Assembly (NCBI GenBank): GCA_017303935.1 | Contig: JAFLBD010000001.1 | Location: forward strand, 744,001 to 808,000 | Length of the DNA stretch: 64,000 nt | Direction: 5' to 3' | DNA from: Armatimonadota bacterium | GTDB taxonomy: Bacteria > Armatimonadota > Fimbriimonadia > Fimbriimonadales > Fimbriimonadaceae | In this document: positions 10,099 through 17,978 of the stretch, in pieces | How the letters are laid out: each line of letters begins with the position of its first letter | Position numbering within the stretch: the stretch's first letter is position 1 | Made by a program: the position numbers and the translations under genes | Notes under the pieces: model-generated | Database searches by the model: none | Told to the model about the DNA's origin: nothing | What the model saw: the letters and a program-made list of their open reading frames with translations, nothing else

Positions 10099-10202
10099 TT
10101 TTCCAGAATTTGTGGAAAAGCGATGTGGCTAACTCGGGAGTAACCTGATATTGTCAATTTCCCTAAGTGCAGACCCCTGATTTAGCTGTAACATGGACAC
10201 CT

Positions 10203-11564
10203 ATGAACGCCGTCGTCGAGAGTTTTGTTTCGCCCCATAGCTTGGAGGCAGAAATGTGTGTTCTCGGCTCGATGATGCTCAGTCCGGCGGTGATTGAACC
10301 GGTGATGGAAGCGATTACGGAGAACGACTTCTATCGTCCCGGGCACAAAACGATTTTTCAATCCATCACGAATCTTGCGATGAACGGCCGAGCGGTGGAT
10401 TTGGTCACCGTGAGGCAAGATTTGTTGGAACGAGGCCAACTCCAGTTCGCGGGCGGAGTGGAGTACCTCATCCAAATCGCGGAATCTGTTCCGACTCCGG
10501 CCAACGCGGTCGATTATGCCGAGATCGTACTGGACAAGTCGATGCTCCGGAACTTGGAATCGGCCGGATATGAAATCGTTAAGCAAGTCCACGATGGGGA
10601 AGACACCACCGATGAAAAGCTGGAAAGCGCAGAGCGAACGGTATTTGAAGTGGGCAAGCGACGTCTCCGCAAGAGCTTCGTGGAACTGCGTACGGCCGCC
10701 CATGACTTCATGGAGGACGTGGACAAGCTCTATGAATCGGGCGTGCCGATTTTGGGTGCGCCATCCGGATTCTATGATCTAGATGCCATCACTGGTGGCT
10801 TGTACGAAACCGATCTTCTCATCCTCGCCGCCCGCCCCGCGATGGGTAAGACCGCCTTCGCGATGAGTATCGCAACCCACGTCGCCGCGCAAAAGAAGGG
10901 TGCCGTTGCCGTTTTCAGCCTTGAAATGGGTGCCAAACAGCTTGTGAGGCGTATGGTCGCCGGGCGAAGCCAAATGAGCATGAGCATCCTGAAGAAGCCG
11001 AATCTGAGCGGCGACGACTACGACCGCCTGGTGGATGCTTGCGAGCAGCTCTATAGCTTGCCGATCTTTATTGACGACAACTCGGATATCACTCCGTTTG
11101 AACTCCGGGCAAAAGTGCGAAGGCTGAAAGCGGAACATGGTCTTAGCTTAGTCGTGATCGACTACTTGCAACTCATGCGTAGCAACCGACGGACGGAGAA
11201 CCGAGTTCAAGAAGTCGGGGAGATCGCTCGCGCGCTCAAGGGACTGGCGAAAGAGATGAATGTGCCGGTGATTGCGCTCAGTCAGCTAAGCCGCCAAGTA
11301 GAAAACCGGCCGGATAAAAGGCCGATGCTCTCAGACATTCGAGAATCAGGTTCGATTGAAGCTGAAGCCGATCTTGTCATGTTCATTTACCGCGATGCCT
11401 ATTACAAGGCAAAGGAAGAAGGTGCCGACCAGCCGCAGGATTTGCCGCCGAGCCACGTCGAAGCGGCAGAGATTATCATCGCCAAGCATCGAAACGGCCC
11501 AACAGGAAAGGTCGAAGTTGGATTCCAGCCAGCCTACGCCAGGTTCGTGAATTTGAAGCGATAA
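10203..11564 (+). CDS. dnaB: Replicative DNA helicase DnaB
   Basis: Hexameric 5'-3' helicase at the replication fork. It has the N-terminal DnaB domain (PHSLEAEMCVLGSMML onward), a linker, and the RecA-like C-domain with the Walker A motif ARPAMGKTAFA, the LEMGAKQLVRR segment, Walker B VVIDYLQLM and the SQLSRQVENRPDKRPMLSDIRESG motif. I chose the ATG giving 11 residues before PHSLEAE (454 residues); an in-frame GTG 36 nt upstream is possible, and neither has a strong ribosome site. No intein is present. Confidence 0.95.
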   Translation: MNAVVESFVSPHSLEAEMCVLGSMMLSPAVIEPVMEAITENDFYRPGHKTIFQSITNLAMNGRAVDLVTVRQDLLERGQLQFAGGVEYLIQIAESVPTPANAVDYAEIVLDKSMLRNLESAGYEIVKQVHDGEDTTDEKLESAERTVFEVGKRRLRKSFVELRTAAHDFMEDVDKLYESGVPILGAPSGFYDLDAITGGLYETDLLILAARPAMGKTAFAMSIATHVAAQKKGAVAVFSLEMGAKQLVRRMVAGRSQMSMSILKKPNLSGDDYDRLVDACEQLYSLPIFIDDNSDITPFELRAKVRRLKAEHGLSLVVIDYLQLMRSNRRTENRVQEVGEIARALKGLAKEMNVPVIALSQLSRQVENRPDKRPMLSDIRESGSIEAEADLVMFIYRDAYYKAKEEGADQPQDLPPSHVEAAEIIIAKHRNGPTGKVEVGFQPAYARFVNLKR

Positions 11565-11592
11565 ACCGATTTGCCACGTCTTGTAAATCAAG

Positions 11593-12828
11593 ATGTTAAA
11601 TGGATTCTTGGCCCTACTGATTGCGCAGCAAGATACTGCGCCGACCCAAGTGGTTCCACCGGCGGTCTCGCAGTTTTCCGTGTCCAATCCGATTCGGCTT
11701 GCGATGACTCCCAAACTAGACGGAATCATTGAAGCAGAAGAGTGGGATCCGCTAGCGACGGGCGTCGACGGCACGACCTATATGCAGTGGGAACCAGGAG
11801 TTCTCTACTTCGCGGGCACGAGCCAATCGGCTTCTGGAGTTAAGATTTCGCTCGACTTGAACGGGGACGGGTGGCTCGCTGGAGATGACAATTACGAAGT
11901 CCGTTTGACTCCACAATTTTCGATGCGTCGATTAATCAACGACGCGACAACTGGTGCAAGCTGGGCAGAAGTTCCGCTCGTGGCGGATACCGTCCAACTC
12001 GCGACTGCTAACGAAGGCACCGGATTCCGTTATGAACTCCAGATTCCAGACACCGTACTGCCAAAGTTCAAATTGGGTCAGAACATTGGCGTCAGGGTTG
12101 ATGCGATCGGTGATGTAAGCGCAGAACCTGCTCCATACGCACCGCGCCAAACTTCCACGGTCCGGCTCGCCATGGAGCGCGCTAGCGGGATTCCGGCTGG
12201 TCTAGAATGGGCTCCGGAGTACATCACGCGCACGGTATCGCCAGGGCAAGCGATCAAGATTCGGCTCAATTTCGTCAACAAGGGCGAAGGCAAGGTGGGG
12301 CGTATCGACTTGCGTACATCCGGTTTTGCGAGCGTCTTCACCGGGATTCAGAACCTGCCATTCCCTGAATTCGATCGAAAGGGCAGAGCGTTTGTGGATT
12401 ACGACGCTCGGGTTGCAAACGGCGCACCATTTGGTTACACCGTGCTGAACGCAAGGCTCACCAATGTCGATGGAACAGAAACTTCTATTCAGTCAAGCTA
12501 TCGAATCACCGATATATTAAATATTGAACCTAACTTGAAGCTTGATGGCGGAAAACCAGGCGAGCCTAGGGTGGTCAAGGGCGAGATTTTGCTCCGCTCG
12601 GCATCGGAAAACGGAATCAAGGGGAAGACGATTGTTGATGCGCCGGAAGGATGGGCTGTTCGAAAGGGCGGCGTCCAGAATTTCAGTATCTACCAATCTC
12701 GAGGTCTGGCGAGGATTCGCGTGGAACTAATCGTTCCAGCTGAATTCACCGGACTCGTGCCACTCCCAATCCGAGTTCAGGTTGGCGAGCGCGAGATCGA
12801 AAAAATCGCTTTCATAGTGATCAAATGA
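11593..12828 (+). CDS. Exported protein with CBM9-like domain
   Basis: A 411-residue protein with a short hydrophobic N-terminus (LNGFLALLIAQQ) that could be a minimal signal peptide. Residues about 30-190 look like a CBM9/DOMON-type sandwich: KLDGIIEAEEWDPLA near the start, then DLNGDGWLAGDDNYEV. The rest (about 210-410) is built of two beta-rich segments of the kind found in NEW3-like domains (SPGQAIKIRLNFVNKGEGK; AEFTGLVPLPIRVQV). A sugar-binding or surface role is an inference from fold only. Its stop overlaps the start of the next gene (ATGA), so the two are translated together. Confidence 0.65.
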   Translation: MLNGFLALLIAQQDTAPTQVVPPAVSQFSVSNPIRLAMTPKLDGIIEAEEWDPLATGVDGTTYMQWEPGVLYFAGTSQSASGVKISLDLNGDGWLAGDDNYEVRLTPQFSMRRLINDATTGASWAEVPLVADTVQLATANEGTGFRYELQIPDTVLPKFKLGQNIGVRVDAIGDVSAEPAPYAPRQTSTVRLAMERASGIPAGLEWAPEYITRTVSPGQAIKIRLNFVNKGEGKVGRIDLRTSGFASVFTGIQNLPFPEFDRKGRAFVDYDARVANGAPFGYTVLNARLTNVDGTETSIQSSYRITDILNIEPNLKLDGGKPGEPRVVKGEILLRSASENGIKGKTIVDAPEGWAVRKGGVQNFSIYQSRGLARIRVELIVPAEFTGLVPLPIRVQVGEREIEKIAFIVIK

Positions 12829-13643
12829 AGCCATTCGATATCAGTGGGTTAATTATCCCGACACTAACACCGTTCACGGACGACATGTCCACGGTGAGCG
12901 AAGTGCGGTTGGCGCGGCACGTGCGCCGGCTCACTGAATCAAACCCTGGTGGTTTGCTGACTGCGGGCGCGGTTGGAGAATTTCAATCGCTTGCGAACTC
13001 GGAGCGAAAGTCTCTGCTTGAGATAGTCATTCGCGAGTCGTCTAACGCGATTCCAGTGATCCAGAACGTTACTGCGGTCAACACGATGGGAGCGCTGGAT
13101 ATGGCTCAACACGCCAAGCGGCACGGTGCTAGAGCGGTGATTGTGGCGCCGCCAATGTATGGCGACTACACTCAATCAGAGCTCAAACAGCACTTCAAGA
13201 CGATCGCGAACTATTGTGATTTGGGAGTGATGATCGCGGATGACCGCAACATGATTGGTCCGGAAACGCGGTCGGAACTCGAGGACCACGGTGCCATCAA
13301 GTTTGTTTCACCAATTGGTGAGATCTGCGCAGAAATTGCGACATCCGAAACTGCAAGGCCGGACGAGTTTACGTTCGGTGGAAACGCATTTTGTTCGCCG
13401 GTGGCTATTTTTGAAGCTTCAGAAGTGCGCGAAGCTTGCTCGGGCGGAAAGCGAATCGCCAAAGCATCTGCGTACGCGGCGGCGATCAAGCAATACGGCG
13501 CGAGCCGAATAGCGAAATTGATGATGCTGGAACTGGATATCGAAATCGGTCCACAACGAGTTCCGCTGCAACCACCACCGCGCGAAGCCATTTTGCACCT
13601 GGTTGCCGCGCTGCAAAGCTCAGAAAAAGTGGTCCAGGATTGA
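12825..13643 (+). CDS. DapA/NAL-family TIM-barrel protein, key residues missing
   Basis: A 272-residue member of the dihydrodipicolinate synthase / N-acetylneuraminate lyase family (LIIPTLTPFTDDMS, AGAVGEFQSLA, QHFKTIANYCDLGVM). The Schiff-base lysine is kept as Lys159 in AIKFVSP, but the GTTGE motif is GAVGE (residues 48-52), losing both threonines, and the catalytic-tyrosine YNxP segment is replaced by IADDRN (137-142). It is therefore unlikely to make dihydrodipicolinate; a different aldolase or a non-catalytic role is possible. Coupled by ATGA overlap to the CBM9-like protein upstream. Confidence 0.75.
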   Translation: MKPFDISGLIIPTLTPFTDDMSTVSEVRLARHVRRLTESNPGGLLTAGAVGEFQSLANSERKSLLEIVIRESSNAIPVIQNVTAVNTMGALDMAQHAKRHGARAVIVAPPMYGDYTQSELKQHFKTIANYCDLGVMIADDRNMIGPETRSELEDHGAIKFVSPIGEICAEIATSETARPDEFTFGGNAFCSPVAIFEASEVREACSGGKRIAKASAYAAAIKQYGASRIAKLMMLELDIEIGPQRVPLQPPPREAILHLVAALQSSEKVVQD

Positions 13644-13762
13644 ATCCCCGGAGGCAATTGGGGGCCTGGACCAATGAATGTTCTAAGTTCTCCTTTCGTC
13701 GCCACGATTCTTTGCCGTGACGCTCACGGTCTTAGTAAGCAATTCCCGTGCCAAAACCGCAT

Positions 13763-14563
13763 CTAGCGTTTAATTCGGCTGATTTGAACCTTGTTTTTGG
13801 CTGAGATTTCTGCTCGAAAGAGCTGGTCGTAATGCACGAATTCCGCAGTCTGTGGAATTGATCCTTCGTTCCAAATCTGTTCAACGAGCAGGTTGAAAAT
13901 TGCCTCCACGTTGGTACGCTCGGATTCTGGAACTGGGAGAGTTTCTAATTCTGGAAGCTGAATTCCAACCAGTCCCGATGTCAAGAAGACCAATCCTTCG
14001 GGCGCTGTCTGCTTGATGATCCTCAGATTTTCGGCCATACCGATCGTAGCGTTCGGCAATGCTTGGACCGTCAGCAGCATCGATCTGTTGTGATCGTAGA
14101 TCGCCTTGCCGTCCAAAAGTTCAGCGTAGGTCCGCGCGAGGCCAAGCATAAACTTCAGATAATTGCGATTGACCAGGGGCGCCTCTGAAACAAACGAAAT
14201 CCGGACAAGAGAATGGCACTCGGAAAGCTGGCTAAGCGCGGCACCATCGACTTCGACGTTGGCATGGAACAGGTCGGGCCGAAACAGGGAGACATTTTTT
14301 GAGCGTTTGACCAGCGCAATGTGCAACCGAACGTCCGAGAAGTACAGACCTTCTGCACTCGTCATCCCTTTGAGAGCCATAAGATAGCTCATCACCCGCT
14401 CTGAAGGCGGCAGCTTTTCTCCTTCAAAGTAAATCCAAAATTCACTTCTGGCGATGTTGGATTTCTTTTTCTGAGATGATTTCCAGAGTACGAAAGCGGT
14501 CAGTCCGGCCAGAAATCCAAAGAAGAAAATGGCCGCGTTTATGGGCCGACCCCGCTCATCCAT
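13763..14563 (-). CDS. Membrane-anchored protein, unknown function
   Basis: I do not recognise this protein. With the ATG chosen here it has 267 residues: a short N-terminus MDERGRPI, one hydrophobic helix (about 8-28, AAIFFFGFLAGLTAFVLW), a basic stretch SSQKKKSN and a soluble domain of about 230 residues rich in alternating hydrophobic strands. The reading frame is open further upstream, but that part reads as the zinc-ribbon gene in another frame. The first 25 nt overlap the end of that gene, so the pair is likely coupled. The 119 nt after its stop hold only a weak 6-bp hairpin (CCGTGA-CGC-TCACGG). Confidence 0.6.
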   Translation of the reverse strand: MDERGRPINAAIFFFGFLAGLTAFVLWKSSQKKKSNIARSEFWIYFEGEKLPPSERVMSYLMALKGMTSAEGLYFSDVRLHIALVKRSKNVSLFRPDLFHANVEVDGAALSQLSECHSLVRISFVSEAPLVNRNYLKFMLGLARTYAELLDGKAIYDHNRSMLLTVQALPNATIGMAENLRIIKQTAPEGLVFLTSGLVGIQLPELETLPVPESERTNVEAIFNLLVEQIWNEGSIPQTAEFVHYDQLFRAEISAKNKVQISRIKR

Positions 14564-14754
14564 TTCTCGACAAGCTGGATTTCCACGTCCGTGAGAGTCG
14601 CAATGCAGACTGAACAGATGCCAGCTTCGTTGACTTTCGGACCCTTGCAAATAAGGCAGGCATCGGTCCTGACGGCCACACGCACCCAATCACGCCGCGT
14701 CAGAGCGTAAGCGATCTGATCGCGAGGCATAGCTTCGGAGTTCCAGCGGTCCAT
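14539..14754 (-). CDS. Small zinc-ribbon protein
   Basis: A 71-residue protein with one zinc knuckle pair: CLICKGPKVNEAGICSVC (CxxC-N11-CxxC) in the middle, followed by an amphipathic helix ending WMSGVGP. I have no family name for it. The start is uncertain: the ATG used here gives MDRWNSEAMPRD, and an upstream ATG at 14799 would add 15 residues but lies opposite the start of xthA with no ribosome site. It overlaps the following membrane-anchored gene by 25 nt. Confidence 0.55.
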   Translation of the reverse strand: MDRWNSEAMPRDQIAYALTRRDWVRVAVRTDACLICKGPKVNEAGICSVCIATLTDVEIQLVEKWMSGVGP

Positions 14755-14797
14755 TGGGTCGTCCAATTTTACCGGGTGGTAACCTGCAATAAAACTC

Positions 14798-15571
14798 ATG
14801 AAGATCGCTACTTTCAATGTGAATTCGGTCCGGGTCCGGCTGGAGATACTTTTGGACTGGCTTGCGGAGAACGAACCAGACGCTTTGGCCCTTCAAGAAA
14901 TCAAGTGCGAAAATGACAAATTTCCGACCGAGGCGTTCCTTGAAGTGGGTTATCACGCCGCCGTTTTGGGTCAGAAATCATACAATGGCGTTGCGATTCT
15001 TACAAAGGAGCCGCTCAGCCAGGTTCAGTATGGATTTGGTGATCCGACTTGGCCAGAAGATTGCCGAATTCTGAGGGGAACAGTCGGCGGCGTGCGAATC
15101 ATTAACACGTATGTCCCAAATGGAACGAAGGTTGGCTCGGAGAAGTGGGACTACAAACTCCGGTGGCTAGAAAAGATTGCCGAGCTGATCCACCAAGAGC
15201 TTCAGGTGAATCCGAACCTCGTATGGCTAGGAGATATCAATGTCGCTCCGACCGCGGACGACGTGTATGATCACACCCGCCTGCTAGGACAGGTCTGTCA
15301 TCACCCCGAGGAGTTTTCGCGTCTGGAAAACATCGTCAAGGATCGACTGGTTGATGTTTACCGTGCACAGCATCAAGGGGCGGGGCATTTCACCTATTGG
15401 GAACTGTTCATCAAGAGCGCTTTTCCGAGGAATCTTGGCTGGCGAATCGACCACATTTACGCTTCGCCAAGTCTGGCAGAACGCTGTGTAAACACTCACA
15501 TAGACAAAGGTCCGAGAGCGCTAGAGCGTCCCTCGGACCATACCGTTGTGGTTGCAGAATTCGATCTTTAA
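14798..15571 (+). CDS. xthA: Exodeoxyribonuclease III (AP endonuclease)
   Basis: Cuts DNA at abasic sites and degrades 3' ends during base-excision repair. The 257-residue protein has the complete ExoIII pattern: FNVNSVRVRLE, the metal-binding Glu in ALQEIKCEND, NTYVPNGT, the catalytic segment WLGDINVAPTADDVYD, the DNA-binding GWRIDHIYAS and the terminal SDHTVVVAEF histidine motif. Its TAA interlocks with the TAA of the convergent tatA-like gene over 4 nt. Confidence 0.95.
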   Translation: MKIATFNVNSVRVRLEILLDWLAENEPDALALQEIKCENDKFPTEAFLEVGYHAAVLGQKSYNGVAILTKEPLSQVQYGFGDPTWPEDCRILRGTVGGVRIINTYVPNGTKVGSEKWDYKLRWLEKIAELIHQELQVNPNLVWLGDINVAPTADDVYDHTRLLGQVCHHPEEFSRLENIVKDRLVDVYRAQHQGAGHFTYWELFIKSAFPRNLGWRIDHIYASPSLAERCVNTHIDKGPRALERPSDHTVVVAEFDL

Positions 15572-15822
15572 GATCGGGGCTCGGTGTTGCTAGGCGCGGG
15601 CCGAGCAGCTTCCTCGCGCTTGTCAGCTTCGAGAGCGTCGCTCATGGCCTTCTTGCCTTCTTCGAGACCTTTCTGAAGTTCGCCAACGCCCTTGCCGACA
15701 CCGCGCATCAGTTGCGGAATCTTCGCGCCGCCAAAGAGAACCAAGATGATCACCAATACGATCATCAGTTCTTGGGCACCTAGGCCAAAGGCGAGTAGGG
15801 AAGTTGGATTGAAATTCAACAT
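15568..15822 (-). CDS. tatA: Twin-arginine translocase subunit TatA/E
   Basis: Single-helix pore subunit of the Tat pathway. The 84-residue protein has a short periplasmic N-terminus, the helix ELMIVLVIILVLF, the FGG hinge, then the amphipathic helix AKIPQLMRGVGKGVGELQKGLEEG and a charged tail. No tatB or tatC is adjacent. The Tat-type alkaline phosphatase at 49.8 kb is a plausible client elsewhere in the window. Confidence 0.92.
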   Translation of the reverse strand: MLNFNPTSLLAFGLGAQELMIVLVIILVLFGGAKIPQLMRGVGKGVGELQKGLEEGKKAMSDALEADKREEAARPAPSNTEPRS

Positions 15823-15875
15823 GATTGGGCTCTTGTACTGATTATACGTTTAAGTCACTCAAAATGACCACCAGA

Positions 15876-16502
15876 TCATCTTGAAGCTGGAGAACCAGCG
15901 CCCGCTTTGATTTTTGTCGTCATTTCTCCATCGAGTTGAACGGCCATCCATTCGCGCAGTTCGCCCATCACCATTGGTTCAGTCTTGTCGGTCCGCTTGA
16001 CATAAGGCTTGGTTCCGTTTTCGGTGCCCTCGCCCTCAAAGAAACTAACGGTGGTGTCGCCACCCTTGATTTCTGCAGGAGCTTTCCCAGCGATTTCCTC
16101 ATTCATCATCCAAGGATGGATTTTTGTTGCATTAACGCGGCAGCCCCAAACCCCTTCCGGGTCCGAAAAGGTGATGCCATTGTCTGACCCAAAGAACGTC
16201 ATTCCCTTTTTGGCTTCAGCAACGCCCTTTACAAAATCTGTTTTGAGCTCCTTTTTCCAAGAATCTGCTGTCGGATACTTGCCGTGTTCCTTTACGTAGT
16301 CCTTCAAACTTGCATGTAGCACCGCCAATTCGACGGTGCAGCCGAGTACCGGCCCCATCGCTTTGACCCCTTTTTGCAATCCTTGGTATCCCAAGAAGCC
16401 CGCGCCGCCACACAATAACAGGCAAAGCAGCGAACAAACAATGAGGATCATGCTCAAGTTTGACTTCGGCTTCGGTTTGGCAAATTCTCCAGACATCGAC
16501 AT
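15876..16502 (-). CDS. Membrane-anchored protein, unknown function
   Basis: The 208-residue protein has a basic N-terminus (KPKPKSN), one strong helix at about 17-45 (LSMILIVCSLLCLLLCGGAGFLG), then an extracytoplasmic domain. The region AVLHASLKDYVKEHGKYPTADSW resembles the N-terminal helix and the 'KYP' turn of type IV pilin-like or DUF1559-type proteins, but there is no prepilin cleavage motif. A GAMT-like tail with Gly/Ala follows. I cannot assign a function. It precedes tatA on the same strand by 53 nt. Confidence 0.6.
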   Translation of the reverse strand: MSMSGEFAKPKPKSNLSMILIVCSLLCLLLCGGAGFLGYQGLQKGVKAMGPVLGCTVELAVLHASLKDYVKEHGKYPTADSWKKELKTDFVKGVAEAKKGMTFFGSDNGITFSDPEGVWGCRVNATKIHPWMMNEEIAGKAPAEIKGGDTTVSFFEGEGTENGTKPYVKRTDKTEPMVMGELREWMAVQLDGEMTTKIKAGAGSPASR

Positions 16503-16603
16503 GATTTACAAATGATACATTGCATGCAACTCGCTCGTTGCGGTCAAGAATCAAAAGTCTGGGCTAAGATAACAAAATTAGTCGAGTGAATTGGAAAAAC
16601 TGA

Positions 16604-17206
16604 ATGGGTTTTGAAATTGAATCCGTACTTCAAGCGTCGCAAAACGACACGATCCGAGCGATCCTGCGTGCGCTTGACCTAGCAGGTCCAGGCGAGGCAG
16701 AGCATGCCGAGCGGGTCGCTGTCTATGCGGTAGCCACGGGCGAATGCCTTGGTCTCTCGGACGAAGATCTCGTCGATCTTCGGCGCGCTGCACTGCTGCA
16801 CGATTCCGGCAAGATCGCCATCGACCGCGACCTCCTCAACAAGCTCGGAGAATTGACCGACGACGATATTCGTGCGTTGCAGATGCACGCCGCGATGTGC
16901 GACCAAGTACTCGGCGACCTGCCTTGGCTGCAGAACGCGTTGCCGATGATCCGGCATCACCACGAACGATGGGACGGCAAAGGTTATCCAGACGGCCTCA
17001 GCCAAGACGCGATCCCGCTGGGTGCGCGCATCATTGGTGTCGCGGAGACATTCGACCATATCGCCTTTGGCTCGTATTACAAGGAGCCAGTCGGGCCTGA
17101 TGCAGCTCTGAAAATCCTTCAAGAAGAGTGCGGCAAACAGTTTGATGAGCGGGTTGTTCGGGCATTTCTTGAAATCGAACCCCTCGTCCAACCATTAGAT
17201 GTCTGA
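16604..17206 (+). CDS. HD-GYP domain phosphohydrolase
   Basis: A 200-residue stand-alone HD domain. It carries the metal-binding pairs HAERVA, ALLHDSGKIA and the downstream HHHERWDGKGYPDGL, the last being the HD-GYP signature of cyclic-di-GMP phosphodiesterases. GARIIGVAETFDHI also matches. There is no receiver, PAS or other sensor domain, so any signal must come from a partner. It sits 6 nt before kdsB and probably shares its transcript, without obvious functional connection. Confidence 0.88.
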   Translation: MGFEIESVLQASQNDTIRAILRALDLAGPGEAEHAERVAVYAVATGECLGLSDEDLVDLRRAALLHDSGKIAIDRDLLNKLGELTDDDIRALQMHAAMCDQVLGDLPWLQNALPMIRHHHERWDGKGYPDGLSQDAIPLGARIIGVAETFDHIAFGSYYKEPVGPDAALKILQEECGKQFDERVVRAFLEIEPLVQPLDV

Positions 17207-17212
17207 TTTGAG

Positions 17213-17938
17213 ATGAAAAGTGTAATTGTGATTCCGGCCCGGATGGGCGCAAGCCGTTTTCCTGGAAAGCCACTGGTGGATCTGTTGGGCAAACCAATGG
17301 TCCAATGGGTGTATGAAGCCGCTCAGCAGAGCAATGTCGCGGACAAAATCTTGGTCGCGACTCCCGATGCGGAGATCGTTGAAGCAACGCGAGCCTTTGG
17401 TGGCGAAGCGGTACTGACCTCGCACGACCATCAAACGGGTACTGACCGAATTGCGGAAGTCGCCTCGCTAGTCGAAGCCGACTTCTACATCAACGTCCAG
17501 GGCGACGAACCGCTCATTCAATCGGCGAGCATCGCGGCCTGCGCAAAGCCACTGATGGACGATGCTTCCGTCCAAATGAGTAGCGTTTATTCGTACTGTG
17601 ATGAATCCGAGTTCGACAATCCGGCCGTGGTAAAGGTCGTGACTGACGAAGCTGGATTTGCGCTCTATTTCAGCCGATTTGCGATTCCTTTTGAGCGCAA
17701 CCAAAGAATCGAGAAGGTGAAAAAGCACGTTGGGCTTTATGGCTACCGCCGGCAAGCGCTGATGGACTTTGCAACCTGGAAGATGGGTGTGCTGGAAACT
17801 GCAGAGAGCCTTGAGCAACTAAGGTTTATGGAGCACGGAATCCGTATCAAGATGTCTGAAGCTGCTGGCACCGAGCTGGCGGTGGATACTCCCGAACAAG
17901 CTGACGAAGTTCGGCAAATCTTGGCCTCCAGGCGCTAA
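17213..17938 (+). CDS. kdsB: 3-deoxy-manno-octulosonate cytidylyltransferase (CMP-Kdo synthetase)
   Basis: Activates Kdo with CTP for lipopolysaccharide inner core synthesis. The 241-residue protein matches along its length: IPARMGASRFPGKPL (nucleotide loop), QSNVADKILVATPDAEI, the FYINVQGDEPLI substrate motif, KKHVGLYGYRR and ESLEQLRFMEHGI. Its presence implies a diderm envelope with Kdo. No other LPS gene is next to it; HD-GYP lies upstream and mrp downstream. Confidence 0.95.
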   Translation: MKSVIVIPARMGASRFPGKPLVDLLGKPMVQWVYEAAQQSNVADKILVATPDAEIVEATRAFGGEAVLTSHDHQTGTDRIAEVASLVEADFYINVQGDEPLIQSASIAACAKPLMDDASVQMSSVYSYCDESEFDNPAVVKVVTDEAGFALYFSRFAIPFERNQRIEKVKKHVGLYGYRRQALMDFATWKMGVLETAESLEQLRFMEHGIRIKMSEAAGTELAVDTPEQADEVRQILASRR

Positions 17939-17949
17939 GTCGTCCAATG

Positions 17950-17967
17950 CGAGAAGGTACCTTCTCG
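17950..17967. repeat. Perfect 18-nt palindrome before mrp
   Basis: The 18 bases CGAGAAGGTACCTTCTCG equal their own reverse complement. They occupy the 40-nt gap between kdsB and mrp, ending 11 nt before the mrp ATG. As RNA it can form a 7-bp stem with a GTAC loop; as DNA it could be a dimer binding site. No U-run follows, so it is not a usual terminator. Confidence 0.7.
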
Positions 17968-17978
17968 TATTACATACC

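Noticed and set aside
10108-10118. DnaA-box-like TTTTCCACA near dnaB, and another before smc at about 32676
   Set aside because: Single boxes, no cluster, no AT-rich region or dnaA/dnaN genes; not an origin.
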